A DNA stretch of 15,294 nucleotides, from the NCBI GenBank assembly GCA_910586715.1, contig CAJUJG010000056.1, positions 8,010 through 23,303 on the forward strand, read 5' to 3'. Shown here piece after piece: positions 6,680-14,021 of this stretch (positions are counted from its first letter, which is position 1; the number at the start of each line of letters is the position of its first letter). The stretch comes from an uncultured Lachnospiraceae bacterium. GTDB taxonomy: Bacteria; Bacillota; Clostridia; Lachnospirales; Lachnospiraceae. The notes below the pieces were generated by a model, which ran no database searches, was not told where the DNA came from, and saw nothing but the letters and a program-made list of their open reading frames with translations. Made by a program: the position numbers and the translations under genes.

Positions 6680-8827
6680 ATGGCAGAAAAGAGAGGAAGC
6701 TTGTCAATTAACAGTGATAATATTTTCCCGATTATTAAAAAGTGGCTGTATTCGGACCACGATATATTTTACAGGGAGCTGATTTCAAACGGATGTGACG
6801 CGATTACAAAGCTTAAAAAGCTGGAGATGATGGGAGAGTATGAATATCCCGCAGGCGTAAAAAACGACATTCACATTGTCGTAAATCCCGAAGAAAAGAC
6901 GTTAAAATTTATTGATACCGGTCTTGGAATGACAGCGGACGAGGTGGAAGAGTACATCAATCAGATTGCATTTTCCGGCGCGACGGATTTTATTGAGAAA
7001 TACAAGGACAAAGCAAATGACGATCAGATTATCGGGCATTTCGGACTTGGTTTTTACTCTGCGTTTATGGTAGCAGATGAGGTGCATATCGATACGCTTT
7101 CGTATCAGGACGGTGCGGCGGCTGTTCACTGGGAGTGCGACGGCGGTACGGAGTTCGCAATGTCGGACGGCAGCAAGACGACGGTCGGTACGGAAGTAAC
7201 GCTGTTCTTAAACGAGGACTGTTTGGAGTTCTGTAACGAGTACAAGGCAAGAGAGGTCATCAAGAAATACTGTTCGTTTATGCCGTATGAGATTTATTTG
7301 GAGAAGGCAAATGCGCCGGAGGAGTTTGAGACGATTGATCCGGCGGACAAGAGGGATGATGATGTCGTTGTCGAGACAATTAACGAGGAGAAAGAAATCC
7401 CCGGTGAGGAAGCTTCCATGGGAGATGGGAAAGAGCCGGTCAAAGAGACGGTGGAGAAGCTCAAGATTAAAAAGCGTCCCGTGCCGCTCAACGAAACGCA
7501 CCCGCTTTGGACAAAGCATCCCAATGACTGTACGAAGGAAGACTATATTGATTTTTACAGAAAAGTCTTTCAGGATTACAAGGAGCCGCTGTTTTGGATC
7601 CACTTAAATATGGATTATCCGTTTAACATGAAGGGAATTCTGTATTTCCCCAAGATTAACATGGAGTATGAGTCGATTGAGGGCACTATTAAGCTCTATA
7701 ACAATCAGGTGTTTATTGCGGACAATATTAAAGAGGTTATTCCTGAGTTTTTACTGTTGTTAAAGGGTGTCATTGACTGTCCGGACCTTCCGTTAAATGT
7801 TTCACGAAGCGCGCTGCAAAATGACGGTTTCGTGACAAAAATCAGTGAGTATATCACAAAGAAGGTTGCCGATAAGCTGTCCGGCATGTGCAAGACGGAT
7901 AAAGAAAATTATGAAAAGTATTGGGACGACATCAGTCCGTTTATCAAGTTCGGCTGCTTAAAGGATGACAAGTTCTGCGAGAAGATGACCGACTACATTC
8001 TCTTTAAGAATCTTGACGGAAATTATATGACGCTTCCGGAATGTTTGGAAGTTAAGAAGATTGATCCTGATGACGCAGAGGCGGAAACCGCACAGGATAC
8101 AGACAACAGCGCTACGGCGACAGACGCCGGGACGGGTGAAAAGATTGAGGCGGAGGTTGTGGACGAGGACGGAGAAGTCGTTGACATTCCGTCGGAGGAC
8201 GAGGAGACAAAGGAGAAGATTATCTACTATGTGACGGACCCCGTTCAGCAGAGCCAGTATATCAACATGTTTAAAAAGGCGAAAATGGATGCGGTTGTGC
8301 TGCCCGACAGAATCGACCAGCCGTTTGTATCGCAGCTTGAGGCAAAGAATGAGGGCATTAAGTTTTCCCGCATTGACGCAGACCTGACCGATACCTTTAA
8401 GACAAAGAATTCAAAGAAGGTTGAGGAGGAGCTGGAAAAGAAGAGCGAAGAGGTTTCCAAGCTGTTTAAAAAGGCAGTGAAGAAAGATAACATTACCGTG
8501 AAGGTGGAGAAACTCAAAAACAAGGATATTGCGTCCATGATTACCGTTTCCGAGGAAGCGCGCAGAATGCAGGATATGATGAAGATGTATGCGATGCCGG
8601 GAATGGATATGGGAATGGGAAAAGAAGGCGAAACGCTGATTCTGAATGCCAACAACAAGCTTGTAGAGTATGTAATTGACCATCAGGACGGTGAAAACGT
8701 TGATTTGATCTGTGAACAGCTTTACGATTTGGCGTTGATTCAGCAGGCGCCCCTGCAGCCAGAGCAGATGACAAAGTTTATCGGCAGAAGCAATAAGATT
8801 ATGATGCTGCTTGCAAAAAATGAATAG
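6680..8827 (+). CDS. htpG: Hsp90-family molecular chaperone HtpG
   Basis: HtpG is the bacterial Hsp90, a cytoplasmic ATP-driven dimeric chaperone. The GHKL ATPase domain shows E33 and N37 in YRELISNGCDA, DTGLGM at 79-84 and GHFGLGFYSAFM at 119-130. The middle domain carries the catalytic Arg376 in NVSRSAL, and the C-terminal part ends with the NANNKLVEYV dimerisation region. At 715 residues it is about 90 longer than E. coli HtpG. The excess comes mainly from a charged segment at about 225-265 and a very acidic insert at about 461-511. A methionine-rich patch (eight Met in 630-646) precedes the C-terminal domain. GGAAGG lies 13 bases before the ATG, a rather long spacing. The CIRCE and promoter upstream indicate HrcA control. 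All ATPase motifs are intact. Confidence 0.97.
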   Translation: MAEKRGSLSINSDNIFPIIKKWLYSDHDIFYRELISNGCDAITKLKKLEMMGEYEYPAGVKNDIHIVVNPEEKTLKFIDTGLGMTADEVEEYINQIAFSGATDFIEKYKDKANDDQIIGHFGLGFYSAFMVADEVHIDTLSYQDGAAAVHWECDGGTEFAMSDGSKTTVGTEVTLFLNEDCLEFCNEYKAREVIKKYCSFMPYEIYLEKANAPEEFETIDPADKRDDDVVVETINEEKEIPGEEASMGDGKEPVKETVEKLKIKKRPVPLNETHPLWTKHPNDCTKEDYIDFYRKVFQDYKEPLFWIHLNMDYPFNMKGILYFPKINMEYESIEGTIKLYNNQVFIADNIKEVIPEFLLLLKGVIDCPDLPLNVSRSALQNDGFVTKISEYITKKVADKLSGMCKTDKENYEKYWDDISPFIKFGCLKDDKFCEKMTDYILFKNLDGNYMTLPECLEVKKIDPDDAEAETAQDTDNSATATDAGTGEKIEAEVVDEDGEVVDIPSEDEETKEKIIYYVTDPVQQSQYINMFKKAKMDAVVLPDRIDQPFVSQLEAKNEGIKFSRIDADLTDTFKTKNSKKVEEELEKKSEEVSKLFKKAVKKDNITVKVEKLKNKDIASMITVSEEARRMQDMMKMYAMPGMDMGMGKEGETLILNANNKLVEYVIDHQDGENVDLICEQLYDLALIQQAPLQPEQMTKFIGRSNKIMMLLAKNE

Positions 8828-8839
8828 GGAATATTTCCC
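8827..8839. repeat. Short palindrome over the htpG stop codon
   Basis: GGGAA-TAT-TTCCC is a perfect five-base-pair inverted repeat whose first base is the last base of the htpG stop codon. It is small and has no T run, so it is not a terminator by itself. It may be a minor 3' UTR structure. Confidence 0.35.
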
Positions 8840-8844
8840 AAGAA

Positions 8845-8958
8845 TATTTTTCGCGATACGCAATCGAGTAGGGGAACGACCTTCTCCACTACTCGCCGCG
8901 CGCCCCATGCGCCGCTTCTGCGGCATACTTCCTCTACATGGGGCTGCGCATAAAAATA
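8845..8958. other. GC-rich structured intergenic element (possible RNA three-way junction or dispersed repeat)
   Basis: A GC-rich island in AT-rich surroundings. By eye it folds into a closing stem TATTTTT (8845-8851) with AAAAATA (8952-8958) and two hairpins inside. The first pairs 8865-8871 with 8889-8895 (CGAGTAG/CTACTCG), extended by GGGAA with TTC-CC. The second pairs 8898-8909 with 8937-8949, about 12 base pairs with one bulged T, and encloses GCCGC-TTCT-GCGGC at 8911-8924. I recognise no named RNA family. The long palindromic character and A/T-rich ends also suit a dispersed intergenic repeat. It lies in the htpG 3' UTR just ahead of the shared terminator. Confidence 0.5.
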
Positions 8959-8988
8959 CGGCTGACACGAACGTAAGGTGTCAGCCGT
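8958..8988. terminator. Bidirectional terminator between htpG and the unknown convergent gene
   Basis: ACGGCTGACAC (8958-8968) pairs perfectly over 11 bases with GTGTCAGCCGT (8978-8988) around a nine-base loop. TTTTCT follows on the plus strand and ATTTTTA on the minus strand, so it can end both htpG and the minus-strand gene stopping at 9011. Confidence 0.9.
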
Positions 8989-9010
8989 TTTCTAATGTTT
9001 TTTTATTGTT

Positions 9011-9550
9011 TTATGAATGCGGTATTACGCGAAGCTGTGTGATGCGGTCGTCGCTGATTAGCCATGTGCTTTCCGAATCTGCGCCGATTGCCTCGCAGAG
9101 CGTAGAGTACATGCAAAGCTCCGGATGCCATAAATAATCGCGCTCTTCGTACATGCCCAAAAGCACGTCCCTGTCAATCAGTCCCGTAAAGCCAAGCTCC
9201 TTCACAGGCTTTAGTCCAAGCTCAAAACCAAGACGCGGATTGTAGGTGGAAACGATAATGCCTTCCTCCAAAATGTCATGAATCATCACAGTTTCATAAC
9301 ATTCTCTCACAACGCCTACCATGCGGACTTCACACGCTCTTGTGAGAAGCTCGTCCCGAATATCCGTCTGCATCAGGTATCTGCCGTCATCAACGGGAAA
9401 AGTAAAATTCTCGTCTGCCATGTCGGAATACAGGACATAGCGACCGACACCGAGGTAAACGGCAGAATGCTCCCTGCCGTTGTAGGTTACATAAAGACCA
9501 CCACGATACTCCCCCGTGGATGTTCCTTCAAACTCAAAGCGTTCCCTCAT
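9011..9550 (-). CDS. Hypothetical protein, 179 residues
   Basis: I do not recognise this protein. It has no signal peptide, no membrane segment and no cysteine metal cluster, so it is probably cytoplasmic. The N-terminal part (about 1-60) looks like short beta strands rich in Gly and Tyr (EYRGGLYVTYNGREHSAVYLG). The middle (60-120) is mixed and contains ARG-like turns and charged residues, and the C-terminal part has the pattern RDYLWHPELCMYSTLCEAIG. It is a real gene by context: a GGGAG ribosome site seven bases before the ATG, a plausible promoter at 9599-9627, and a terminator 22 bases after the stop that is shared with the convergent htpG. It is a single-gene transcript, so neighbours give no functional clue. 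Confidence 0.8.
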   Translation of the reverse strand: MRERFEFEGTSTGEYRGGLYVTYNGREHSAVYLGVGRYVLYSDMADENFTFPVDDGRYLMQTDIRDELLTRACEVRMVGVVRECYETVMIHDILEEGIIVSTYNPRLGFELGLKPVKELGFTGLIDRDVLLGMYEERDYLWHPELCMYSTLCEAIGADSESTWLISDDRITQLRVIPHS

Positions 9551-9598
9551 ATGTTATCTCCCTTTTAACTTATTATGTAAAGTCTTCAACTATTAAAC

Positions 9599-9627
9599 AT
9601 AATATTATATGGATTTGCAAAAGACAA
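9599..9627 (-). promoter_or_regulatory. Candidate promoter of the 179-residue protein gene
   Basis: On the minus strand TTGTCT (9622-9627) and TATTAT (9599-9604) are 17 bases apart, 48 bases upstream of the ATG at 9550. The -10 is one base off consensus and the -35 two bases off. The rest of the 263-base divergent spacer holds only this and the pilT promoter. Confidence 0.5.
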
Positions 9628-9739
9628 GGGATTGCGGCGGGAAAAATCACAGTAACACGCTGTTTTCTGAATTGTTTGTAAATTTGCGAAAACTGCATCT
9701 TGGAAAAAATAGAAAAATAGAAATACGTTCGATATTTAA

Positions 9740-9768
9740 TTGATAATCTTGTGATAGAGTGATAAAAT
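9740..9768 (+). promoter_or_regulatory. Promoter of pilT
   Basis: TTGATA (9740-9745) and TAAAAT (9763-9768) are separated by 17 bases, and TGA directly before the -10 gives an extended element. Each box is one base off consensus. The pilT ATG is 45 bases downstream, with an AAGGAAAGGAA ribosome region. Confidence 0.75.
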
Positions 9769-9813
9769 AATTAAGAAAATTACTTTGATCAGATAAAGGA
9801 AAGGAATGTCAGT

Positions 9814-10872
9814 ATGCCACAATCAGTAGAAGAAATATTGTCAGCAGCAAAAAGAGCAGGTGCTTCCGATGTACATATTACAGTAGGAATTCCGCCCAAG
9901 ATGAGAGTAAACGGAAAACTTATCATGATGGAAGGGGAACGGCTTATGCCTGCAGACACTATGATTATTGCGGAGTCTGTGATGAATGATGTTCAAAAAC
10001 AGCGTTTTGAGGAAAAAGGCGAGGTTGATATGTCATTTGCCATTGCAGGAGAAGGACGGTACCGTGTAAATATTTATAAGCAGAGAGGTTCGGCAGCTAT
10101 GGCGTTTCGTTTGGTGGATACGGTTGTGCCTGCGCCTGAAACGCTGGGGGTTCCCAATTCCGTGATAGAATTATACAAGAAAAAAAGAGGGCTGGTTCTT
10201 GTTACAGGTCCCACAGGAAGCGGAAAATCAACGACACTTGCCGCAATTATAGACAAAATTAATAATAACAGGGAATCACACGTCATTACGCTGGAAGATC
10301 CCATTGAGTATTTGCATCAGCATAAATTATCAATTGTAAACCAACGCGAAATCGGTTTGGATTCTATGTCGTATGCAAATGCGCTCAGGGCAGCGCTTCG
10401 AGAAGATCCGGATGTGATTCTTGTGGGTGAGATGCGCGATTTTGAGACAATCAGCGTAGCAATTACAGCAGCAGAAACCGGGCATTTGGTTTTATCAACA
10501 CTTCATACAATTGGTGCAGCTAGTACGGTGGACCGTGTAATTGATGTATTTCCGCCGCATCAGCAGCAGCAAATCAGGGTACAGCTTGCAAATGTGCTTG
10601 AGGCGGTTGTTTCACAGCAGCTTGTTCCAATGATAGACGGAAAAGGACGTGTGGCGGCATTTGAGGTGCTTCATACAAATTCGGCGGTCAGGAATTTGAT
10701 ACGTGAGGGGAAAACGCATCAAATAACAAGCGTTATGCAAACGAATAGAAAAATGGGAATGATTACAATGGATGATGCGCTTGTGCAGCTGTTCCAACAG
10801 TATAAGATTGATAAAGAAATGGCAATTCAATTTGCACAGGATCCCGAAAATATAAAGAATAAGCTGTTTTAG
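9814..10872 (+). CDS. pilT: Type IV pilus retraction ATPase PilT
   Basis: PilT is a cytoplasmic hexameric AAA-like ATPase that depolymerises type IV pili and so powers twitching and DNA uptake. At 352 residues it has family length. Visible are the N-terminal SDVHIT stretch (18-23), Walker A GPTGSGKST at 132-140, the Asp box around LEDPIEY (160-166), Walker B PDVILVGEMRD at 199-209, the His box LSTLHT (227-232), and AVRNLIREGK at 291-300. The last closely matches the AIRNLIRE motif that marks PilT rather than the extension ATPase PilB. The gene has its own promoter and a terminator. No pilB, pilC, pilin or prepilin peptidase gene lies within the window, so any pilus apparatus must be coded elsewhere. 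Context does not say whether it serves a working pilus. Confidence 0.95.
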   Translation: MPQSVEEILSAAKRAGASDVHITVGIPPKMRVNGKLIMMEGERLMPADTMIIAESVMNDVQKQRFEEKGEVDMSFAIAGEGRYRVNIYKQRGSAAMAFRLVDTVVPAPETLGVPNSVIELYKKKRGLVLVTGPTGSGKSTTLAAIIDKINNNRESHVITLEDPIEYLHQHKLSIVNQREIGLDSMSYANALRAALREDPDVILVGEMRDFETISVAITAAETGHLVLSTLHTIGAASTVDRVIDVFPPHQQQQIRVQLANVLEAVVSQQLVPMIDGKGRVAAFEVLHTNSAVRNLIREGKTHQITSVMQTNRKMGMITMDDALVQLFQQYKIDKEMAIQFAQDPENIKNKLF

Positions 10873-10883
10873 TCGTTTTGTAT

Positions 10884-10903
10884 AGAGAGTCGGAAGGCTC
10901 TCT
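10884..10903 (+). terminator. Terminator after pilT
   Basis: AGAGAGTC (10884-10891) pairs with GGCTCTCT (10896-10903) around a GGAA tetraloop, with one T-G wobble. An interrupted T-rich stretch follows (TATTTTCTTATT). The stem is short, so termination may be partial. It lies 11 bases after the pilT stop. Confidence 0.65.
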
Positions 10904-10924
10904 TATTTTCTTATTGTAATCAGA

Positions 10925-10952
10925 TTGTTTTTTATGTATACTATAATATAAT
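10925..10952 (+). promoter_or_regulatory. Candidate promoter of the DUF1653-glycosyltransferase pair
   Basis: TTGTTT (10925-10930) and TATAAT (10947-10952) are 16 bases apart. A second TATAAT overlaps at 10942-10947 but would leave too short a spacer. It lies between the pilT terminator and the gene starting at 11010. Confidence 0.6.
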
Positions 10953-11009
10953 GTCGGGGGAAAATGAATTTGTTCTTTTTTATATAAAATCGGAAAGGAA
11001 GAATGACAG

Positions 11010-11594
11010 ATGAGACCAAATCCAAGACCACAGGAAATATACAGGCATTTTAAGGGAAATGTTTATCAGATTATCACGATTGCGCGCCATTCGGAGACAA
11101 AAATAAAAATGGTGGTGTACCAGCAGCTTTACGCGCCATATGAGGTATATGTCAGACCGCTTGACATGTTTATGAGCAAAATTGACACGAAGAAGTATCC
11201 AAATGAGAAACAGAATTATCGGTTTGAAAAAATTGACCTTAGAGGAGAAGATGTAATCGACCTTCCCAAGGAAAGTTCGGCCGATACATTAAACCGTATT
11301 TTGAACAGAGGGAAAAAGGAAAATGAAATAGCAGATGTAATGCAAAAGAAAGATAAGAGTGTTGAAGAATTCGAACTTGATCCAGGTTTGGTTGCATTTT
11401 TGGATGCAGACAGTTATGAGAAGAAACTACAAATTTTAGGCTCGCTTCATAATAGAATAACAGATGCTATGATAGATACAATGGCAGTCAGTCTTGACAC
11501 AGAGGTGAAAGAAGGAGACATTGAAACACGTTATACGGAGATTCGAAATTGTCTGATTACAATGGAACGCTTCGAGTGCAACAGATTGCGCTAA
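11010..11594 (+). CDS. DUF1653 domain protein with extra C-terminal region
   Basis: A 194-residue, probably cytoplasmic protein. Residues about 8-70 fit the small DUF1653 domain: YRHFKGNVYQIITIARHSET, then VVYQQLYAPYEVYVRPLDMF. This is a beta-rich domain of unknown function found widely in bacteria, often as a stand-alone protein of about 70 residues. After a charged linker (about 80-125) there is an all-helical-looking segment (about 128-194, starting LDPGLVAFLDADSYEKKLQIL) that I cannot place. The start ATG follows GGAAAGGAAG by about ten bases; an ATG seven bases earlier is out of frame. The glycosyltransferase gene begins 27 bases after the stop, so the two are likely co-transcribed. A functional link is not established. 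Confidence 0.85.
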   Translation: MRPNPRPQEIYRHFKGNVYQIITIARHSETKIKMVVYQQLYAPYEVYVRPLDMFMSKIDTKKYPNEKQNYRFEKIDLRGEDVIDLPKESSADTLNRILNRGKKENEIADVMQKKDKSVEEFELDPGLVAFLDADSYEKKLQILGSLHNRITDAMIDTMAVSLDTEVKEGDIETRYTEIRNCLITMERFECNRLR

Positions 11595-11620
11595 ATAATC
11601 AGTTTAAAGAAAGGTAGAAC

Positions 11621-12646
11621 ATGAAATTATTATCAATTGCAGTGCCATGCTATAATTCATCACGTTATATGAGAAAATGCATTGATTCGCTTTTGCCCGG
11701 CGGCGAAGATGTAGAGATTATCATTGTAAATGACGGTTCAAGTGACAATACGGCAGATATTGCGGAGGAATACAGAGAGCGCTTTCCCAGCATCGTGAAA
11801 GTTGTGAACAAGGAAAACGGGGGGCATGGCTCGGCAGTTAATTCAGGAATCGAGTATGCAAAAGGTCTGTATTTTAAAGTGGTTGACAGTGATGACTGGG
11901 TGAATCAAAGCGCTTATATACAGATTTTAGAAACCCTCAAAAATTTAATCAAAGATGGCAAGACGGTAGACATGTTTATTAGTAATTATGTTTACGAAAA
12001 AGAAGGTGAAATGCGTAAGAAGGTGATAAAATACCACCACGCTCTTCCACAAGAGCAGGTTTTTACATGGAAGGATGTAAGACATTTCCGGGTAGGGCAG
12101 TATATTCTTATGCATTCCGTGATATATAGAACAAATCTTCTTAGAGAGTGCGGATTAAGGCTTCCGGAGCATACTTTTTATGTAGACAGTATATTTGTAT
12201 TTAATCCGCTGCCCTATGTACGTACAATGTATTACCTTGACGTAAATTTCTACCGTTATTTTATTGGAAGAGCTGATCAATCGGTAAACGAGCAGGTCAT
12301 GATTGGAAGAATTGACCAGCAGATAAAAGTAAACAAGCTGTTGGTGGATTATTATGTGGAGGAAAAACAACGCATTATCGTGAATGGTAAAGTGCGGCGC
12401 TATATGCTTAATTATCTTGATATCATAACAACCGTTTCTTCCGTGCTGTTAATCCGTTCAGGGCTTCCTGAAAATTTGGATAAGAAAAAAGAGCTTTGGA
12501 ATTATATCAAGGAGAAGGACAAGTGGATTTGGCGGCATTTGCGTTTTGGCATTTTAGGCAGCGCGATGCATCTGCCTGGAAAGCTTGGCAGAAAAATTAC
12601 GGTAGATGGCTATAAAATATGCCAAAGAATTTTTCATTTTAATTGA
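11621..12646 (+). CDS. Family 2 glycosyltransferase
   Basis: A 341-residue GT-A fold transferase that uses a nucleotide sugar. The first 110 residues are diagnostic: SIAVPCYNSSRYMRKCIDSL, then IIIVNDGSSDNT with the nucleotide-binding Asp38, KENGGHGSAVNSGIEYA (64-80), and the metal-binding DSDDW at 89-93. The C-terminal two thirds is less conserved and carries the acceptor site; it has several Tyr-rich stretches and no clear membrane span, so the protein is probably cytoplasmic or loosely membrane-bound. It follows the DUF1653 gene after 27 bases, with an AAAGAAAGG ribosome region. No export or polymerase gene adjoins, so neither the sugar nor the acceptor can be named. A role in wall, capsule or glycolipid synthesis is inference only. 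Confidence 0.92.
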   Translation: MKLLSIAVPCYNSSRYMRKCIDSLLPGGEDVEIIIVNDGSSDNTADIAEEYRERFPSIVKVVNKENGGHGSAVNSGIEYAKGLYFKVVDSDDWVNQSAYIQILETLKNLIKDGKTVDMFISNYVYEKEGEMRKKVIKYHHALPQEQVFTWKDVRHFRVGQYILMHSVIYRTNLLRECGLRLPEHTFYVDSIFVFNPLPYVRTMYYLDVNFYRYFIGRADQSVNEQVMIGRIDQQIKVNKLLVDYYVEEKQRIIVNGKVRRYMLNYLDIITTVSSVLLIRSGLPENLDKKKELWNYIKEKDKWIWRHLRFGILGSAMHLPGKLGRKITVDGYKICQRIFHFN

Positions 12647-12654
12647 CATAAGTC

Positions 12655-12683
12655 TTGTAAAGAAAACAAAAAAAAGGTATACT
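12655..12683 (+). promoter_or_regulatory. Promoter of glyA
   Basis: TTGTAA (12655-12660) and TATACT (12678-12683) are separated by an A-rich 17-base spacer. The glyA start is 53 bases downstream, with GGAGGAAG about eight bases before the ATG. The leader is too short for a glycine, purine or THF riboswitch, and none is seen. A TTGACA at 12643-12648 overlaps the preceding stop but is too far from this -10. Confidence 0.7.
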
Positions 12684-12736
12684 TAAGAAACATTTATTGT
12701 AATGATAAAGGAACAAAAATATGGAGGAAGAAATTC

Positions 12737-13975
12737 ATGTATTCATTTGATGAAGTAAAGAACGTTGACCCACAAATTGCAGATGCTATTGTAGCAGAAC
12801 AGGAAAGGCAGAATAGTCATATTGAGCTTATTGCGTCGGAAAACTGGGTAAGCAAGGCGGTAATGGCAGCGATGGGAAGCCCGCTGACCAATAAATACGC
12901 GGAGGGATATCCCGGGAAGCGCTACTATGGAGGATGCGAGTGTGTTGATGTGGTGGAAAATCTTGCAATAGAGCGTGCAAAAGAGCTTTTCGGATGTGAT
13001 TATGCTAATGTACAGCCGCATTCAGGTGCACAGGCAAATATGGCAGTTCAGTTCGCGGTACTCGAGCCGGGAGATACAATAATGGGGATGAATCTTGACC
13101 ATGGCGGTCATCTGACACATGGTTCGCCGGTCAATATGTCGGGCAAGTATTTTCAGGTTGTGCCGTATGGTGTAAATGATGATGGATTTCTTGATTATGA
13201 TAAAATGCGTGAGCTTGCTTTGGAGCATAAACCCAAAATGATTATTGCGGGCGCAAGCGCATATGCAAGAACGATTGATTTTAAGAAGTTTCGGGAAGTC
13301 TGTGATGAAGTGGGCGCTGTCCTGATGGTGGACATGGCACATATTGCTGGTTTGGTTGCGGCAGGACTGCATCCGAGCCCTATGCCGTATGCGGATGTCG
13401 TTACAACGACAACACATAAGACGCTTAGAGGACCTAGAGGCGGATTGATTCTTGCCAATAAGGAAGCGGCGGAGAAGTATAACTTTAATAAGGCAATTTT
13501 CCCTGGTATCCAGGGCGGTCCTTTGATGCATGTGATTGCCGCAAAAGCAGTCTGCTTTAAAGAGGCGCTGGGGGATGATTTTAAAGTATATCAGCAGCAG
13601 ATTATCAAAAATGCGCAGGCTTTGTGCGAAGGGCTTATCAGCCGTGACATTAAAATCGTGTCGGGCGGTACGGATAATCATCTGATGCTTGTGGATCTTA
13701 CACCGTATGACCTTACGGGAAAAGCGGTTGAGAAGCTTATGGATGAGGCGCATATTACCTGTAATAAGAATACCATTCCAAATGACCCGAAGTCGCCGTT
13801 TGTTACAAGCGGTATTCGTTTGGGTACGCCTGCGGTTACAAGCCGCGGTATGAAGGAAGAGGATATGGATAAAATTGCCGAGGCGATTGCGATGGTAATT
13901 AAGGGACAGGAAGGCGCAGTTGCAGGAGCACGTGCAATTGTACAGTCACTTACGGATCAGTATCCTTTGGTTTAG
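12737..13975 (+). CDS. glyA: Serine hydroxymethyltransferase
   Basis: GlyA is a cytoplasmic PLP enzyme that interconverts serine plus tetrahydrofolate with glycine plus 5,10-methylene-tetrahydrofolate, the main one-carbon source. The 412-residue length matches the family. Visible landmarks are LIASENWVS (31-39), the YAEGYPGKRYYGGC block (54-67), QPHSGAQAN (93-101), the cofactor-contacting VDMAHIAGL with Asp199 and His202, and TTTTHKTLRGPRGG with the PLP lysine Lys228. The C-terminal domain carries TSGIRLGTPAVTSRGM, which is the folate and substrate Arg region. The gene has its own promoter. The GH3 gene starts 46 bases after its stop with no terminator between them, so read-through into that gene is likely. 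Confidence 0.97.
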   Translation: MYSFDEVKNVDPQIADAIVAEQERQNSHIELIASENWVSKAVMAAMGSPLTNKYAEGYPGKRYYGGCECVDVVENLAIERAKELFGCDYANVQPHSGAQANMAVQFAVLEPGDTIMGMNLDHGGHLTHGSPVNMSGKYFQVVPYGVNDDGFLDYDKMRELALEHKPKMIIAGASAYARTIDFKKFREVCDEVGAVLMVDMAHIAGLVAAGLHPSPMPYADVVTTTTHKTLRGPRGGLILANKEAAEKYNFNKAIFPGIQGGPLMHVIAAKAVCFKEALGDDFKVYQQQIIKNAQALCEGLISRDIKIVSGGTDNHLMLVDLTPYDLTGKAVEKLMDEAHITCNKNTIPNDPKSPFVTSGIRLGTPAVTSRGMKEEDMDKIAEAIAMVIKGQEGAVAGARAIVQSLTDQYPLV

Positions 13976-14021
13976 CCAAAACCGATAATAATTGCAGTGA
14001 CAGTTTGACAGTTGGGGAGCT

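Noticed and set aside
8896..8950. Possible CRISPR repeat or tracrRNA in the GC-rich stem
   Set aside because: There is only one copy in the window, with no spacer pattern and no cas gene.
8411..8968. 185-residue antisense frame over the htpG end and downstream element
   Set aside because: It reads through the structured element and the antisense of HtpG; composition is not protein-like and it overlaps the terminator.
8811..9137. 108-residue plus-strand frame crossing the htpG end, element, terminator and the antisense of the unknown gene
   Set aside because: No ribosome site, it spans a strong terminator, and its sequence is explained by the GC-rich element and the opposite-strand gene.
12647..12736. 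Riboswitch ahead of glyA
   Set aside because: The leader after the predicted start is under 50 bases, A-rich and without a paired aptamer structure.
13022..13753. 243-residue antisense open frame inside glyA
   Set aside because: It lies wholly opposite conserved GlyA sequence; the protein is His/Arg/Ile-rich with no recognisable domain and no promoter or ribosome site.
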